Shown: positions 1 through 8,700 of the stretch, one piece after another
Numbering within the stretch: the stretch's first letter is position 1
Layout: each line of letters begins with the position of its first letter
Source of the DNA: Lachnospiraceae bacterium
Lineage (GTDB): Bacteria; Bacillota; Clostridia; Lachnospirales; Lachnospiraceae
Length of the DNA: 33,149 nt
NCBI GenBank assembly: GCA_021771695.1
Contig: JAETON010000030.1
Coordinates: forward strand, 1-33,149
Reading direction: 5' to 3'
Translations under genes and position numbers: made by a program
The notes under the pieces: generated by a model
The model's database searches: none
What the model saw: only the letters and a program-made list of their open reading frames with translations
What the model was told of the DNA's origin: nothing

Positions 1-76
1 TTCGCCGCAAATTTTTGAAGATTTGTCAAGCTTTTTTGGCGAGAAAGTGGGGGATTTTAATAAAAAAGGAATCTGA
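1..76 (+). CDS. C-terminal tail of an unidentified protein (cut by window start)
   Basis: A frame open from the left edge (codons from position 2) ends at TGA 74-76 and reads SPQIFEDLSSFFGEKVGDFN followed by KKGI. The composition looks like a genuine soluble protein end. It lies 61 bp upstream of the PTS permease gene on the same strand, so it is probably another gene of the same sugar operon. Too little is present to assign a family. A second frame also runs open from the left edge into the PTS gene, but it is explained by that gene lacking an upstream stop. Confidence 0.4.
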   Translation, partial: SPQIFEDLSSFFGEKVGDFNKKGI

Positions 77-137
77 AAGCATTGAGTTTACTGGCTTAAA
101 GATTCCGAGAGATTATGATATAAAAAAGGAGGAAAGA

Positions 138-1526
138 ATGGGAAAAAATAAATTAGATTATGAAAGAGTGTCATCAGATATTATAAATTTGGTTGGCTCA
201 AAAGATAATGTAACGTTTTTTGCACATTGTACAACAAGATTAAGATTTAATGTAAAAGATAAAGGTCTGGTAAGAGATGCAGATATTGATCAAACGACAG
301 GTGTTTTAGGGCACCAGTGGCAGGGAGAACAATTACAAATTATTATTGGACAAAATGTCACGAATGTATATCGGACAATTTGTGATCAGACAGGGCTGGA
401 ATCACAAGATGCAATTGATGAAAATTTAGATGAGAAACAAACGTTAAGCCTTTCTGCAATTATTGATATTATTTCAGGATGTTTTACTCCGATTCTTCCG
501 GCATTAGTTGGCGGTGGAATGTTAAAAGGGGTAATTGCGCTTCTAGGACTTGCAAATGTTTTGTCTGCAACAAGTGATACATATACAATTTTGAGTTTGA
601 TTGCAGATGCTCCATTTTACTTCCTGCCATTTTTAGTGGCGGCTTCTGCATCTAAAAAATTTAAAGTAAATACTTATATGGCTCTTTGGCTGGCTGGTAT
701 AATTGTATATCCGACACTCGTAGGTGCATATGAAACAGGTTCGATGAGTTTCTTATCATTCTTTGGTGCGCCAATGTTGATTGTAAATTACACGAGTACA
801 ATTATTCCAATTATTCTCGGTGTTTGGATTTTGAGTAAAATATATAATTTTATTGATAAACGTTCACCAGGATCTCTAAAACTTGTATTAGTACCAATGG
901 TTACGATGATGATTACTTCATTTATTGTATTAGTTGCGGCGGGACCGTTAGCTTCTTATATTAGTATTTATCTTGAAAAGATTATTTCATGGTTATTTGA
1001 TTTCTCTGGTCCTGTTGGAGGCATAGTCTTTGGTGGTTTGCTGGCTCCGATTGTTGTTACAGGTATGCACTGGATTTTCCTGCCAAGCGTATATCAGAGT
1101 ATTGCGTTGAACGGGTTTGATTACTTTTTTATGCCGATAGGTGTATGCTCTAATATTTCACAGGGGATTGCGGCATTAACCATCTGTTTAAAAACAAAAA
1201 ATAAAGATTTACGTTCTCTTTCATTATCGACTGGAGGTTTAGCTTGTTTGGGAATTACAGAGCCTGCAATGTATGGTGTGACATTAAAATATAAAAGAGC
1301 ATATGTTATGGCTATGATTGGATCGGCATGTGGAAGTGCTTATGTTATGGGAATGGGAAGTGTTGCAAGTGCTTTTGCAACTCCTGGAGTTTTAGCGTTA
1401 CCGCTGTTTATTGTAAATGGAAATACAGGATCACTTATTAATGAATTGATAGGTATTGGAATTACAGTCGCAGTTACATTTGTTCTTACATATTTCTTTG
1501 GAACAAAAGATTTGGAGGAGATATAA
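138..1526 (+). CDS. PTS sugar transporter subunit EIIBC (glucose/sucrose/beta-glucoside superfamily)
   Basis: Membrane permease of the phosphoenolpyruvate-dependent phosphotransferase system, which imports and phosphorylates a sugar. The 462-aa protein has an N-terminal EIIB domain (about residues 5-85) with the phosphocysteine motif HCTTRLRF (Cys31). An EIIC membrane domain follows from about residue 105, with several hydrophobic helices, the GMHW loop and the GITEPAMYG motif near residue 371. No EIIA domain is fused, so phosphate must come from a separate EIIA or from the EIIA of another system. The start is ATG 138, preceded by AAAGGAGGAAAG at ideal spacing; the frame is open further upstream but without a comparable ribosome binding site. 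It is one base from the aldolase gene, which implies a catabolic operon. The family includes sucrose, trehalose, beta-glucoside and MurNAc carriers; the substrate cannot be fixed from sequence alone. Confidence 0.9.
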   Translation: MGKNKLDYERVSSDIINLVGSKDNVTFFAHCTTRLRFNVKDKGLVRDADIDQTTGVLGHQWQGEQLQIIIGQNVTNVYRTICDQTGLESQDAIDENLDEKQTLSLSAIIDIISGCFTPILPALVGGGMLKGVIALLGLANVLSATSDTYTILSLIADAPFYFLPFLVAASASKKFKVNTYMALWLAGIIVYPTLVGAYETGSMSFLSFFGAPMLIVNYTSTIIPIILGVWILSKIYNFIDKRSPGSLKLVLVPMVTMMITSFIVLVAAGPLASYISIYLEKIISWLFDFSGPVGGIVFGGLLAPIVVTGMHWIFLPSVYQSIALNGFDYFFMPIGVCSNISQGIAALTICLKTKNKDLRSLSLSTGGLACLGITEPAMYGVTLKYKRAYVMAMIGSACGSAYVMGMGSVASAFATPGVLALPLFIVNGNTGSLINELIGIGITVAVTFVLTYFFGTKDLEEI

Positions 1527-1527
1527 A

Positions 1528-2418
1528 ATGTTATTAACAATGAAAGAAATCATAGATCGGGCTAGTATAGAGAATTATGGTGTTGCTGCACCAAATATTA
1601 CAAGTGAATTAGATGCCAGAGCATATATTGAAGCGGCAGAAGAACTAAAATCTCCATTAATTCTGGATATTTATTATCCTGTACATCCGGATATTCGGGA
1701 ACTTGCACAGATTTGCCGAATTCTTGCGATGGAATCTTGTGTACCCATTGCAATTAATTTGGATCATGGAGGGAAAAAGGAGGAAATCATTGAGGCAATA
1801 AGTGCAGGATTTACATCTGTGATGGTGGATCGTTCCTCTGTAAAATTTGAGGATAATGTAAGAGAGGTAAAAGAAATTGTAGACATTGCTCATGCAGCAG
1901 GAATTTCAGTAGAAGCTGAATTAGGGCATGTAGGACAGGCAAGTAATTATGAAAATGACAGAGATGCAGCACTGACGAGCCCTGAAGAAGCAAAGACATA
2001 TGTAGAACTAACTGGGGTAGATTGTTTAGCTGTTGCCATAGGAACTGCTCATGGCTCTTATCCAAAAGATTTTATTCCAACGATTGATTTTGAACGTTTG
2101 GTTGAAATCAAAGAAGCTGTGAATCATATGCCTCTTGTACTTCATGGATCATCAGGAACCAATTTGGAGGATTTGAGAAAGGTATGCCAGCTGGGAATTA
2201 ATAAAATTAATGTCGGAAATGATTTATTCAAAGCAGCAGTTTATAGTGTAATTGACGGAGATTTGGAAGGCTCAAAGGCCAATGATGTTTATTATGTTAT
2301 TCGAACAGCAATAAAAGAAAAATTAAAAGAGTTAATTTATATTTATGGTTCGGATAACAAAGCGTGGATTCCGGAAGGAAGGGGAGTTTGTAGAGAATTT
2401 GATTATGAAAATGAATAA
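1528..2418 (+). CDS. Class II (zinc) ketose-bisphosphate aldolase, FbaA/GatY/KbaY family
   Basis: A 296-aa zinc-dependent aldolase that splits a ketose bisphosphate (fructose-1,6- or tagatose-1,6-bisphosphate) into DHAP and glyceraldehyde-3-phosphate. Family motifs are visible in order: NLDHGG (zinc His and catalytic region), VEAELGHVG, IGTAHGSYP (zinc His), VLHGSSG (zinc His and phosphate binding) and the NVGNDL phosphate-binding segment. Length is normal for the family at about 285 aa. The start ATG 1528 lies one base after the PTS stop codon, with GGAGGAG (1514-1520) at good spacing inside the PTS gene end, so the two are translationally coupled. The link to a PTS permease suggests breakdown of the sugar phosphate delivered by it. 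Fructose versus tagatose specificity cannot be decided here. Confidence 0.88.
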   Translation: MLLTMKEIIDRASIENYGVAAPNITSELDARAYIEAAEELKSPLILDIYYPVHPDIRELAQICRILAMESCVPIAINLDHGGKKEEIIEAISAGFTSVMVDRSSVKFEDNVREVKEIVDIAHAAGISVEAELGHVGQASNYENDRDAALTSPEEAKTYVELTGVDCLAVAIGTAHGSYPKDFIPTIDFERLVEIKEAVNHMPLVLHGSSGTNLEDLRKVCQLGINKINVGNDLFKAAVYSVIDGDLEGSKANDVYYVIRTAIKEKLKELIYIYGSDNKAWIPEGRGVCREFDYENE

Positions 2419-2431
2419 AATCTAAAAAATT

Positions 2432-2468
2432 GGGATTGCAGAAATTAAAATATTTGCAATCCCTTTTT
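2432..2468. terminator. Bidirectional rho-independent terminator
   Basis: A perfect 9-bp stem, GGGATTGCA (2432-2440) with TGCAATCCC (2455-2463), is followed by TTTTT. On the left an A-rich tract gives a U-tract for the minus strand. It sits between the convergent aldolase gene and the 64-aa minus-strand gene and can serve both. Confidence 0.85.
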
Positions 2469-2475
2469 GTGTGTA

Positions 2476-2670
2476 TTAGGAAAGATATATTTTTGCAAGC
2501 CTATCCAGCATGTCAAGATATCCATCTGCTTTTGTGGAATCTATCAATTCCAAATCCTTCATTGTCTGAATGGCAGCGGATTTTACGGTGATTATTGCAC
2601 GAATTAAGGAAGGATGCACCTTACGGCTGCTTAGTTGAAAGTTTTCATAGGCTTTTTGTGTTTTATTCAT
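2476..2670 (-). CDS. Small protein resembling the N-terminal segment of aspartase/fumarase lyases
   Basis: A 64-aa protein with a convincing gene start: AAAGGAGGT is 8 bases before the ATG on the minus strand, and a TATAAT-type promoter lies just upstream. The sequence contains AYENFQLSSRK followed by HPSLIRA and VKSAA (ENF 9-11, K17, P20, R24, VK 29-30, AA 32-33). This matches the pattern I recall from the N-terminus of aspartate ammonia-lyase, RAIENFYIS then VRG then VKKAAA. Full lyases are about 460-480 aa; the catalytic domains are absent here and the frame ends cleanly at a shared terminator. It could be a dedicated small protein derived from the lyase N-terminal domain, or a remnant. 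The intact promoter, ribosome binding site and terminator favour a functional gene. The function is unknown. Confidence 0.7.
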   Translation of the reverse strand: MNKTQKAYENFQLSSRKVHPSLIRAIITVKSAAIQTMKDLELIDSTKADGYLDMLDRLAKIYLS

Positions 2671-2693
2671 GAAAAGTACCTCCTTTGCATGAC

Positions 2694-2722
2694 ATTATAC
2701 AGGGAAGTTATGAAATTTTCTA
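2694..2722 (-). promoter_or_regulatory. Promoter for the 64-aa aspartase-like gene
   Basis: On the minus strand a TAGAAA -35 (2717-2722) is separated by 17 bp from an exact TATAAT -10 (2694-2699). It ends about 23 bp upstream of the start codon and covers the ribosome binding site correctly. Confidence 0.55.
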
Positions 2723-2727
2723 GGATT

Positions 2728-2756
2728 TTGCAAGAAAATGAGATATACTATCTAAA
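2728..2756 (+). promoter_or_regulatory. Possible promoter for the 134-aa protein / nuclease / hydF run
   Basis: TTGCAA (2728-2733), a 17-bp gap and TCTAAA (2751-2756) lie about 40 bp upstream of the TTG start at 2796. A better -10-like hexamer TATACT (2744-2749) has no -35 at correct spacing. Only a weak assignment. Confidence 0.3.
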
Positions 2757-2795
2757 GAACGAAAATTTGTTCGCTTAAAGGAAGGAGTGATATGA

Positions 2796-3200
2796 TTGAT
2801 AGCTATTGTATGTTTGGATGACTGCAATGGAATGATGTTTAACCAAAGGAGACAAAGTCAGGATAGGGGGCTGAGGGAATACATAAAAGATATGACAAAA
2901 AATGCGAAAGTTTTTATGAATGCATATTCCAAAGAATTGTATCAAGAGTTCCCGGATGCTGTTGTTTGTGAGGATTTCCTTGATCGAGCAGATAAAGGAG
3001 ATTTTTGTCTGGTGGAAAATCAAGGTTTAAAATTATTGGAAAAGAAAATAGAAAAAATCATTGTATTTCGATGGAAGAAAGTATATCCTTCGGATATGAA
3101 GCTGGATGTAAATTTAAAAAATTGGAATTTGATAGAAAAAGAAGAATTAGAAGGTTCTTCTCATCATATTTTAAAAGAAATATATACCAAAGGAGAATAA
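2796..3200 (+). CDS. Conserved-looking hypothetical protein, possibly DHFR-like fold
   Basis: A 134-aa soluble protein read from TTG 2796, which lies 8 bases after GAAGGAG. An ATG at 2792 in another frame stops after nine codons. I do not recognise a named family. The opening MIAIVCLDDCNGMMFN resembles the first strand and loop of dihydrofolate reductase (hydrophobic strand, then D.NG). A later KVFMNAYSK could match the DHFR segment containing the MGRKT motif, and the C-terminal W-L-I-E-K-E-E-L pattern is also DHFR-like. Key catalytic residues are not evident, so any DHFR relation would be to a degenerate member. It is five bases from the nuclease lipoprotein gene, whose ribosome binding site lies inside this gene's end, so the two are probably co-translated. 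Confidence 0.7.
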   Translation: MIAIVCLDDCNGMMFNQRRQSQDRGLREYIKDMTKNAKVFMNAYSKELYQEFPDAVVCEDFLDRADKGDFCLVENQGLKLLEKKIEKIIVFRWKKVYPSDMKLDVNLKNWNLIEKEELEGSSHHILKEIYTKGE

Positions 3201-3204
3201 AATC

Positions 3205-4107
3205 ATGAAATTAAAGAGACAGATATGTGCGGTTCTTCTATCCGTTTTTCTTGTGCTTTCCTTTGCCGGATGCAGCAGTTTAAAAGAAGATGCAGAAACT
3301 AAAAAAGGACAAAGCAGCAGCCAAAGTATTGCATCAATAGAACAGATTCCAGATTATTCAGGGGAAATGACAGTTCCAATCAATGATAATAAACCGGATT
3401 TTATTTCAGATGAGTTGACGGAAGAATCTTATGAATCCTATAGTAAACTAGATTCTGAAGGAAGGTGTCAGACAGCAGAAGCATGTATTGGAAAAGATAT
3501 TATGCCAACCCAAAAAAGAGGAGCCATTGGAATGGTAAAACCAACAGGATGGCATACCGTAAAGTATGACAGTGTTGATGGGAAATATCTTTATAACCGC
3601 TGTCATCTGATTGCATATCAATTGACAGGAGAAAATGCCAATGAAAAGAATCTGATTACGGGAACCCGCTCATTTAATGTTGATGGAATGCTTCCTTATG
3701 AAGAAATGGTAGGAGATTATGTCCGTGAAACCGGAAATCATGTTTTATATCGGGTAACGCCTGTATTTGAAGGAGATAATTTAGTTGCCAAAGGCGTGCA
3801 GATGGAAGCAATGTCTATGGAAGATAAAGGAAAAGATATTCAGTTTAATGTTTTTGTGTATAATGTACAGGAAGGGATCGATATTGACTATGAAACAGGG
3901 GAAAGTTCTTTTGCTTCGGAAAAAAATGAGAGTAAGTCGGAGAAAAGTTCGGACAAAGAGGTAATTATCCGTGGAAATAGACGTTCCAAAGTTTATCATT
4001 GTCCGGGACAAAGAGATTATGAGACAATGGCAGATTCTAAAAATCTTGTGATATTCCACAGTGAAAAAGAAGCAAAGGAAGCGGGATACCGTAAGGCACA
4101 GCGTTAG
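3205..4107 (+). CDS. Lipoprotein DNA/RNA non-specific endonuclease with C-terminal sunset-like domain
   Basis: A 300-aa exported lipoprotein. Residues 1-23 form a signal peptide with lipobox FAGC, giving a lipid-anchored Cys on the cell surface. A Ser/Lys/Glu-rich linker follows, then a beta-beta-alpha-metal nuclease domain (about residues 65-225) with YNRCHLIAYQLTG, a variant of the D-R-G-H signature of EndA/NUC1 nucleases, and downstream NEKNLITGTRSFN, which carries the metal-binding Asn. After a second charged linker (about 230-250) comes a short C-terminal module GNRRSKVYHCPG ending EAKEAGYRKAQR, like the module often found behind nucleases and called sunset or Ada-like. It probably degrades extracellular DNA or RNA for nutrients or uptake. 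It starts five bases after the 134-aa gene and lies 16 bp before hydF. Confidence 0.85.
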   Translation: MKLKRQICAVLLSVFLVLSFAGCSSLKEDAETKKGQSSSQSIASIEQIPDYSGEMTVPINDNKPDFISDELTEESYESYSKLDSEGRCQTAEACIGKDIMPTQKRGAIGMVKPTGWHTVKYDSVDGKYLYNRCHLIAYQLTGENANEKNLITGTRSFNVDGMLPYEEMVGDYVRETGNHVLYRVTPVFEGDNLVAKGVQMEAMSMEDKGKDIQFNVFVYNVQEGIDIDYETGESSFASEKNESKSEKSSDKEVIIRGNRRSKVYHCPGQRDYETMADSKNLVIFHSEKEAKEAGYRKAQR

Positions 4108-4123
4108 AAAGGAAGGAAACTAG

Positions 4124-5326
4124 ATGAGTTTAAATCAGACACCAAGAGGTGACAGAATCCACATTGCATTGTTCGGAAAGAGAAATGCAGGGAAATCAAG
4201 TTTAGTGAATGCATTAACCAATCAGGAACTTGCAATCGTATCAGAAATCAAAGGAACTACGACAGATCCAGTGTATAAAGCTATGGAGCTTTTACCTTTG
4301 GGACCGGTGGTTATGATTGATACTCCGGGACTGGATGATGAAGGAGAGCTGGGAGAAAAACGTGTGAGGAAAGCAAAAGAAGTATTAAATAAAGCAGATA
4401 TTGCACTTGTTGTAATGGATGCGGTGCAGGGAATTTCTTCATTTGAAAAAGAAATGATACAAATTATCGAGGAAAAGAAGATTCCATATATAAAAGTCTA
4501 TAATAAAATAGATTTGAATGCAGAGCCGTGGGATGAAGAACATGCAAGTTTTGTCAGTGCTGTTACTAGAGAAGGTATTGAGGAATTAAAAGAAACCATT
4601 GGAAAATTAATTCCGGCAGAAGAAGAAAAATTTCAGATTGTAGGAGATTTGATTCACCCATCTGATTTTGTAGTTTTGGTTGTTCCTATTGACAAGGCAG
4701 CACCAAAAGGACGTCTGATTTTACCGCAGCAGCAAACTATACGGGATATTTTAGAGGCAGATGCTGCAGCAATTGTTGTAAAAGAATATGAGTTAAGAGA
4801 GACTTTAGAGAAGCTTGGGAAGAAACCATCGCTGGTAATTACAGATTCTCAAGTATTTTCGAAAGTGGCTGCTGATGTTCCAGAAGAAATTCCATTAACT
4901 TCTTTTTCAATTTTGTTTGCCAGATACAAAGGAGATTTGGAAGAGGAAATCCGCGGAGTCAAAGCATTGGAAACATTAAAAGACGGAGCAAAGATTTTGA
5001 TTGCAGAGGGATGTACTCATCACCGTCAGTGTGATGATATTGGAACTGTAAAAATTCCAAGATGGCTTCGCCAGTATACAGGCAAAGATTTTGATATTCA
5101 CACCAGCAGCGGAAACAGTTTCCCGGAGGATTTAAACTCCTATGATTTGGTAATTCACTGCGGAGGCTGTACATTAAACCGGAAGGAAATGAAAAGCAGA
5201 ATCGCAAGAGTGAAAGAAGCAGGTGTACCGATTGTCAATTACGGAGTATTGATTGCAGCAATTCAAGGAATTTTAAAGAGAAGTCTTGCACCGTTTCCTC
5301 TTTACAAAGAACTGGAATTTCTGTAG
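4124..5326 (+). CDS. hydF: [FeFe]-hydrogenase H-cluster maturation GTPase HydF
   Basis: The scaffold protein on which the 2Fe subcluster of [FeFe] hydrogenase is assembled before transfer to HydA; HydE and HydG supply the ligands and are not in this window. The 400-aa length is typical. The N-terminal Era-like GTPase domain has the P-loop GKRNAGKS (18-25), KGTTTDP (switch I), DTPGLDD (G3) and NKID (G4). The C-terminal cluster-binding region shows EGCTHHRQC (Cys297) and HCGGC (Cys346, Cys349), the conserved CxH...HCxxC ligand set. The gene lies 16 bp after the nuclease gene and about 60 bp before gltX. Its presence implies a hydrogen-producing fermentative anaerobe. Confidence 0.96.
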   Translation: MSLNQTPRGDRIHIALFGKRNAGKSSLVNALTNQELAIVSEIKGTTTDPVYKAMELLPLGPVVMIDTPGLDDEGELGEKRVRKAKEVLNKADIALVVMDAVQGISSFEKEMIQIIEEKKIPYIKVYNKIDLNAEPWDEEHASFVSAVTREGIEELKETIGKLIPAEEEKFQIVGDLIHPSDFVVLVVPIDKAAPKGRLILPQQQTIRDILEADAAAIVVKEYELRETLEKLGKKPSLVITDSQVFSKVAADVPEEIPLTSFSILFARYKGDLEEEIRGVKALETLKDGAKILIAEGCTHHRQCDDIGTVKIPRWLRQYTGKDFDIHTSSGNSFPEDLNSYDLVIHCGGCTLNRKEMKSRIARVKEAGVPIVNYGVLIAAIQGILKRSLAPFPLYKELEFL

Positions 5327-5386
5327 AATAAGGAAAGGATTTAACGTAAAAATTCTATATTAGGATTTTTAGAATAGGAGAAAAAC

Positions 5387-6856
5387 ATGAGTAAAGTAAG
5401 AACAAGATTTGCACCAAGTCCGACAGGAAGGATGCATGTTGGAAATTTAAGAACTGCATTGTATGCCTATTTGATTGCACGTCATGCAGGCGGAGATTTT
5501 ATTTTGAGAATTGAAGATACCGATCAGGAAAGAAAATTAGAAGGTGCAGAACAAATTATTTATAACACGTTGGATAAAGCAGGGCTTCATCACGATGAAG
5601 GACCAGACAAAGACGGCGGTGTCGGACCATATATCCAAAGTGAACGTCAGGCACAGGGAATTTATTTAGAATATGCAAAGAAATTGATTGAAAAAGGAGA
5701 AGCATATTATTGTTTCTGTGATCAAGAACGTTTGGATACATTAAAAGTAAAATCCGGAGATGTTACTATCAGCCACTATGATAAACATTGTCTGCAGTTA
5801 AGTCCCGAAGAAGTGCAGGCAAAACTTGATGCAGGAGTGCCTTATGTTATCCGTCAAAATAATCCGACAGAGGGAACGACTTCCTTTTGTGATGAAATTT
5901 ATGGAGAAATTACAGTAGATAATCTGGAACTGGATGACATGATTTTAATAAAATCTGATGGATATCCAACGTATAACTTTGCCAATGTGGTGGATGATCA
6001 TTTAATGGGAATTACTCATGTTGTTCGAGGAAATGAGTATTTGTCATCTACACCAAAATATAATCGTTTATATGACGCATTTGGATGGGAAAAACCAGTT
6101 TATATTCATTGTCCGCTAATTACAGATGAAGATCATCAGAAATTGAGTAAGAGAAAAGGACACTCTTCTTTTGAAGATTTGTTGGAGCAGGGATTTTTAC
6201 CGGAAACCATTGTAAACTTTGTTGCGCTTCTTGGATGGAGTCCGGGAGGAGAACAGGAAATTTTCTCTTTGAAAGAGTTGGAAGAAATTTTTGATTATAC
6301 TCATATGTCTAAAACGCCTGCAGTTTTTGATATGAAAAAAATTGCATGGATGAATGGTGAATATATCAAAGCTATGGATTTTGACCGTTTCAAAGACCTG
6401 GCAATGCCGTATGTAACGGAGACGATTCACAGGGAAATGAACTTTGATAAGATTCTTTCTATGGTAAAAACAAGAATTGAATTGTTTACAGAGATTCCGG
6501 GCCACATTGACTTCTTTGAAGCAGTAGCGGAATATGATGTCAGCATGTATAAACACAAAAAGATGAAGACAACTCCAGAGACTTCATGGAAGGTATTAAA
6601 AGAGATTTTACCGGTGATTGAAGCACAGGATAATTTTGAAAATGATGCTTTATATGAAATGCTGGTAGCATTTGCAAAAGAGCATGAATATAAAAACGGC
6701 TATGTTATGTGGCCGGTTCGTACTGCCGTTTCTGGAAAACAGATGACTCCGGGAGGAGCAACAGAACTGATGGAACTGCTTGGAAAAGAAGAGTCCATTA
6801 AACGTATTCAGGATGCAATCGCAAAACTGGAGGCAGAAACACCGTGTCAAGATTAA
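5387..6856 (+). CDS. gltX: Glutamate--tRNA ligase
   Basis: A class I aminoacyl-tRNA synthetase that charges tRNA-Glu (in many Clostridia also tRNA-Gln, for later amidation). The 489-aa protein has the ATP-binding motif [12 protein letters not shown] (HIGH equivalent, residues 9-20), the catalytic-domain segment [23 protein letters not shown], the KMSKS equivalent KLSKRKG near residues 252-258, and a C-terminal anticodon-binding helical domain. The start ATG 5387 follows AATAGGAG at good spacing. Its last 13 bases overlap the start of the helicase gene, so the two are coupled in translation. Confidence 0.96.
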   Translation: MSKVRTRFAPSPTGRMHVGNLRTALYAYLIARHAGGDFILRIEDTDQERKLEGAEQIIYNTLDKAGLHHDEGPDKDGGVGPYIQSERQAQGIYLEYAKKLIEKGEAYYCFCDQERLDTLKVKSGDVTISHYDKHCLQLSPEEVQAKLDAGVPYVIRQNNPTEGTTSFCDEIYGEITVDNLELDDMILIKSDGYPTYNFANVVDDHLMGITHVVRGNEYLSSTPKYNRLYDAFGWEKPVYIHCPLITDEDHQKLSKRKGHSSFEDLLEQGFLPETIVNFVALLGWSPGGEQEIFSLKELEEIFDYTHMSKTPAVFDMKKIAWMNGEYIKAMDFDRFKDLAMPYVTETIHREMNFDKILSMVKTRIELFTEIPGHIDFFEAVAEYDVSMYKHKKMKTTPETSWKVLKEILPVIEAQDNFENDALYEMLVAFAKEHEYKNGYVMWPVRTAVSGKQMTPGGATELMELLGKEESIKRIQDAIAKLEAETPCQD

Positions 6857-8700
6857 GCAAAACGCAGCAGGAAGCGGTAAAACACGGGAGAGGTCCGATG
6901 ATGGTACTGGCAGGACCGGGATCAGGAAAGACTTTTGTCATTACCAGAAGGATTCAGTATTTAATCGAACAATATCACGTAAAGCCGGAACGGATTTTGG
7001 TAATTACTTTTACCAGAGCGGCAGCAGGTGAAATGAAAGAGAGGTTTCAAAAGTATTCCGGCAGGAACCTGCCGGTTTCCTTTGGAACCTTTCATTCTAT
7101 TTTTTTTACAATTTTAAAATATGCTTATCATTTCCGGGCAGAAAATATTCTGCCAGAGCATAAAAAATATGATATGATCCGGGAAATTATTTATGATAAA
7201 CATTTGGAAGTGGATGATGAAGCGGACTTTGTCAGGTCAGTGATTCAGGAGATCAGTTTGGTAAAGGGACAGATGCTTTCTTTGGATTATTATTATAGTA
7301 CAAGCTGTGGAGATGATGTATTTTGCATGATTTATGAGGCTTATGAAGCAAAACTTCATCGAAATCAATGGATTGATTTCGATGACATTTTAGTGTATAC
7401 ATATGAGCTTTTAAAGGAGAGAATGGATATTCGGAAAGCATGGCAGCAAAAATTCCCATATATTCTGATTGATGAATTTCAGGATATCAATAAGGTTCAA
7501 TATGAGATTGTAAAAATGCTGGCACAGCCTTACAATAATTTGTTTATTGTAGGAGATGATGACCAGTCTATCTATAAATTCCGTGGAGCAAGACCAGAAC
7601 TGATGCTTGGATTTCCAAAAGATTTTCCAAATACGCAAAAAGTCATTCTAAATACTAATTTTCGTTCAGGGAAAGAAATTGTAGATTTTTCAGAAAAGAT
7701 TATTTCCCAAAACAGGAAGCGTTTTCCAAAAGGGATGCAGTCATTTCGTGGAGAAGAACATCCGGTGGAGATACGCAGGTTTCGAGACCAAAGGGAAGAA
7801 AATAAGCACATCGTGTATACGATACGGGAAGAGATGGCAAAGCAAAGATCACTTTCTGAAATCGCTATTTTGACAAGGACCAATCAAGGTCCAAGATCAT
7901 TGGTTGGAGCTTTGATGGCTTATAATATTCCTTTTTACATGCAGGATACCGTGCCAAATTTATTTGACCATTGGATTGCAAAAAATATCATAGATTATAT
8001 GAAGCTTGCTTTGGGGGACCGCAGAAGAAGTACATTTCTTCGTGTTATGAACCGCCCTAAACGTTACATCAGCCGGGAATATTTATCAGGACCGGAAGTT
8101 TCTTTTAGAGATCTTTTGGAGCAGACGAAAGACAAACCATGGCTTTATGAGTATATTGAGGAGATGCAGGAAGATCTTCGTATCTTATCTTCTATGACAC
8201 CGCTGACAGCGATTACATATATTCGTAAATCTATTGGATATAATGCATATCTTTCAGAATATGCAAGATTTCGGAAACTAAGGGAAGAAGAATTGATGGA
8301 TGTTTTGGAAGAATTGCAGGAGAGTGCAAAAGGGTATGATACTTATGAAGAATGGTTTGCGTATATTCGAGAATATACGGAGGAATTAAACCGGCAGTCC
8401 AAAAAGAATCAAGAAGGGAAAAACGGAGTGGTTCTTAGTACCATGCACAGTGCCAAAGGTTTAGAGTTTGAACGTGTATTTCTGCCAGATGTGAATGAAG
8501 GCGTAATACCTCATAAGAAATCCATCAAAGAGGAAGATATTGAAGAAGAACGACGGATGTTTTATGTGGCAGTAACTAGAGCAAAAAAATATTTACATGT
8601 ACTTTCTGTAGAAAAGATGTATAATAAAGATAGCAATGAATCAAGATTTCTGACAGAGTTAAAAGATAGTAAACATAACAGGAGGGGCACCCGTGAGTGA
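6844..8700 (+). CDS. UvrD/Rep-family superfamily 1 DNA helicase (compact form)
   Basis: A 618-aa ATP-dependent 3'-5' DNA helicase related to UvrD/PcrA, distinct from the full-length pcrA further along. All core motifs are visible: Q motif SKTQQEAV, Walker A GPGSGKT (24-30), motif Ia [10 protein letters not shown], Walker B DEFQD (210-214), motif [16 protein letters not shown], motif IV NTNFRSG, motif [12 protein letters not shown] and motif [16 protein letters not shown]. It is about 115 aa shorter than PcrA and lacks the C-terminal Tudor-like tail. The start is GTG 6844 inside the end of gltX, supported by GGAGG about 10 bases upstream, giving a 13-bp overlap. Its TGA overlaps the GTG start of the DUF1653 gene. 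Confidence 0.9.
   Translation: MSRLSKTQQEAVKHGRGPMMVLAGPGSGKTFVITRRIQYLIEQYHVKPERILVITFTRAAAGEMKERFQKYSGRNLPVSFGTFHSIFFTILKYAYHFRAENILPEHKKYDMIREIIYDKHLEVDDEADFVRSVIQEISLVKGQMLSLDYYYSTSCGDDVFCMIYEAYEAKLHRNQWIDFDDILVYTYELLKERMDIRKAWQQKFPYILIDEFQDINKVQYEIVKMLAQPYNNLFIVGDDDQSIYKFRGARPELMLGFPKDFPNTQKVILNTNFRSGKEIVDFSEKIISQNRKRFPKGMQSFRGEEHPVEIRRFRDQREENKHIVYTIREEMAKQRSLSEIAILTRTNQGPRSLVGALMAYNIPFYMQDTVPNLFDHWIAKNIIDYMKLALGDRRRSTFLRVMNRPKRYISREYLSGPEVSFRDLLEQTKDKPWLYEYIEEMQEDLRILSSMTPLTAITYIRKSIGYNAYLSEYARFRKLREEELMDVLEELQESAKGYDTYEEWFAYIREYTEELNRQSKKNQEGKNGVVLSTMHSAKGLEFERVFLPDVNEGVIPHKKSIKEEDIEEERRMFYVAVTRAKKYLHVLSVEKMYNKDSNESRFLTELKDSKHNRRGTRE

Noticed and set aside
15-137. N-terminal extension of the PTS gene from a TTG at position 15
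   Set aside because: The extension lacks a ribosome binding site and EIIB homology, whereas ATG 138 follows a near-perfect AAAGGAGG and gives a standard EIIB start.
5335-5386. Regulatory hairpin upstream of gltX (TTCTA with TAGAA)
   Set aside because: Five A/T-rich pairs in AT-rich DNA; no match to a T-box or other known leader.
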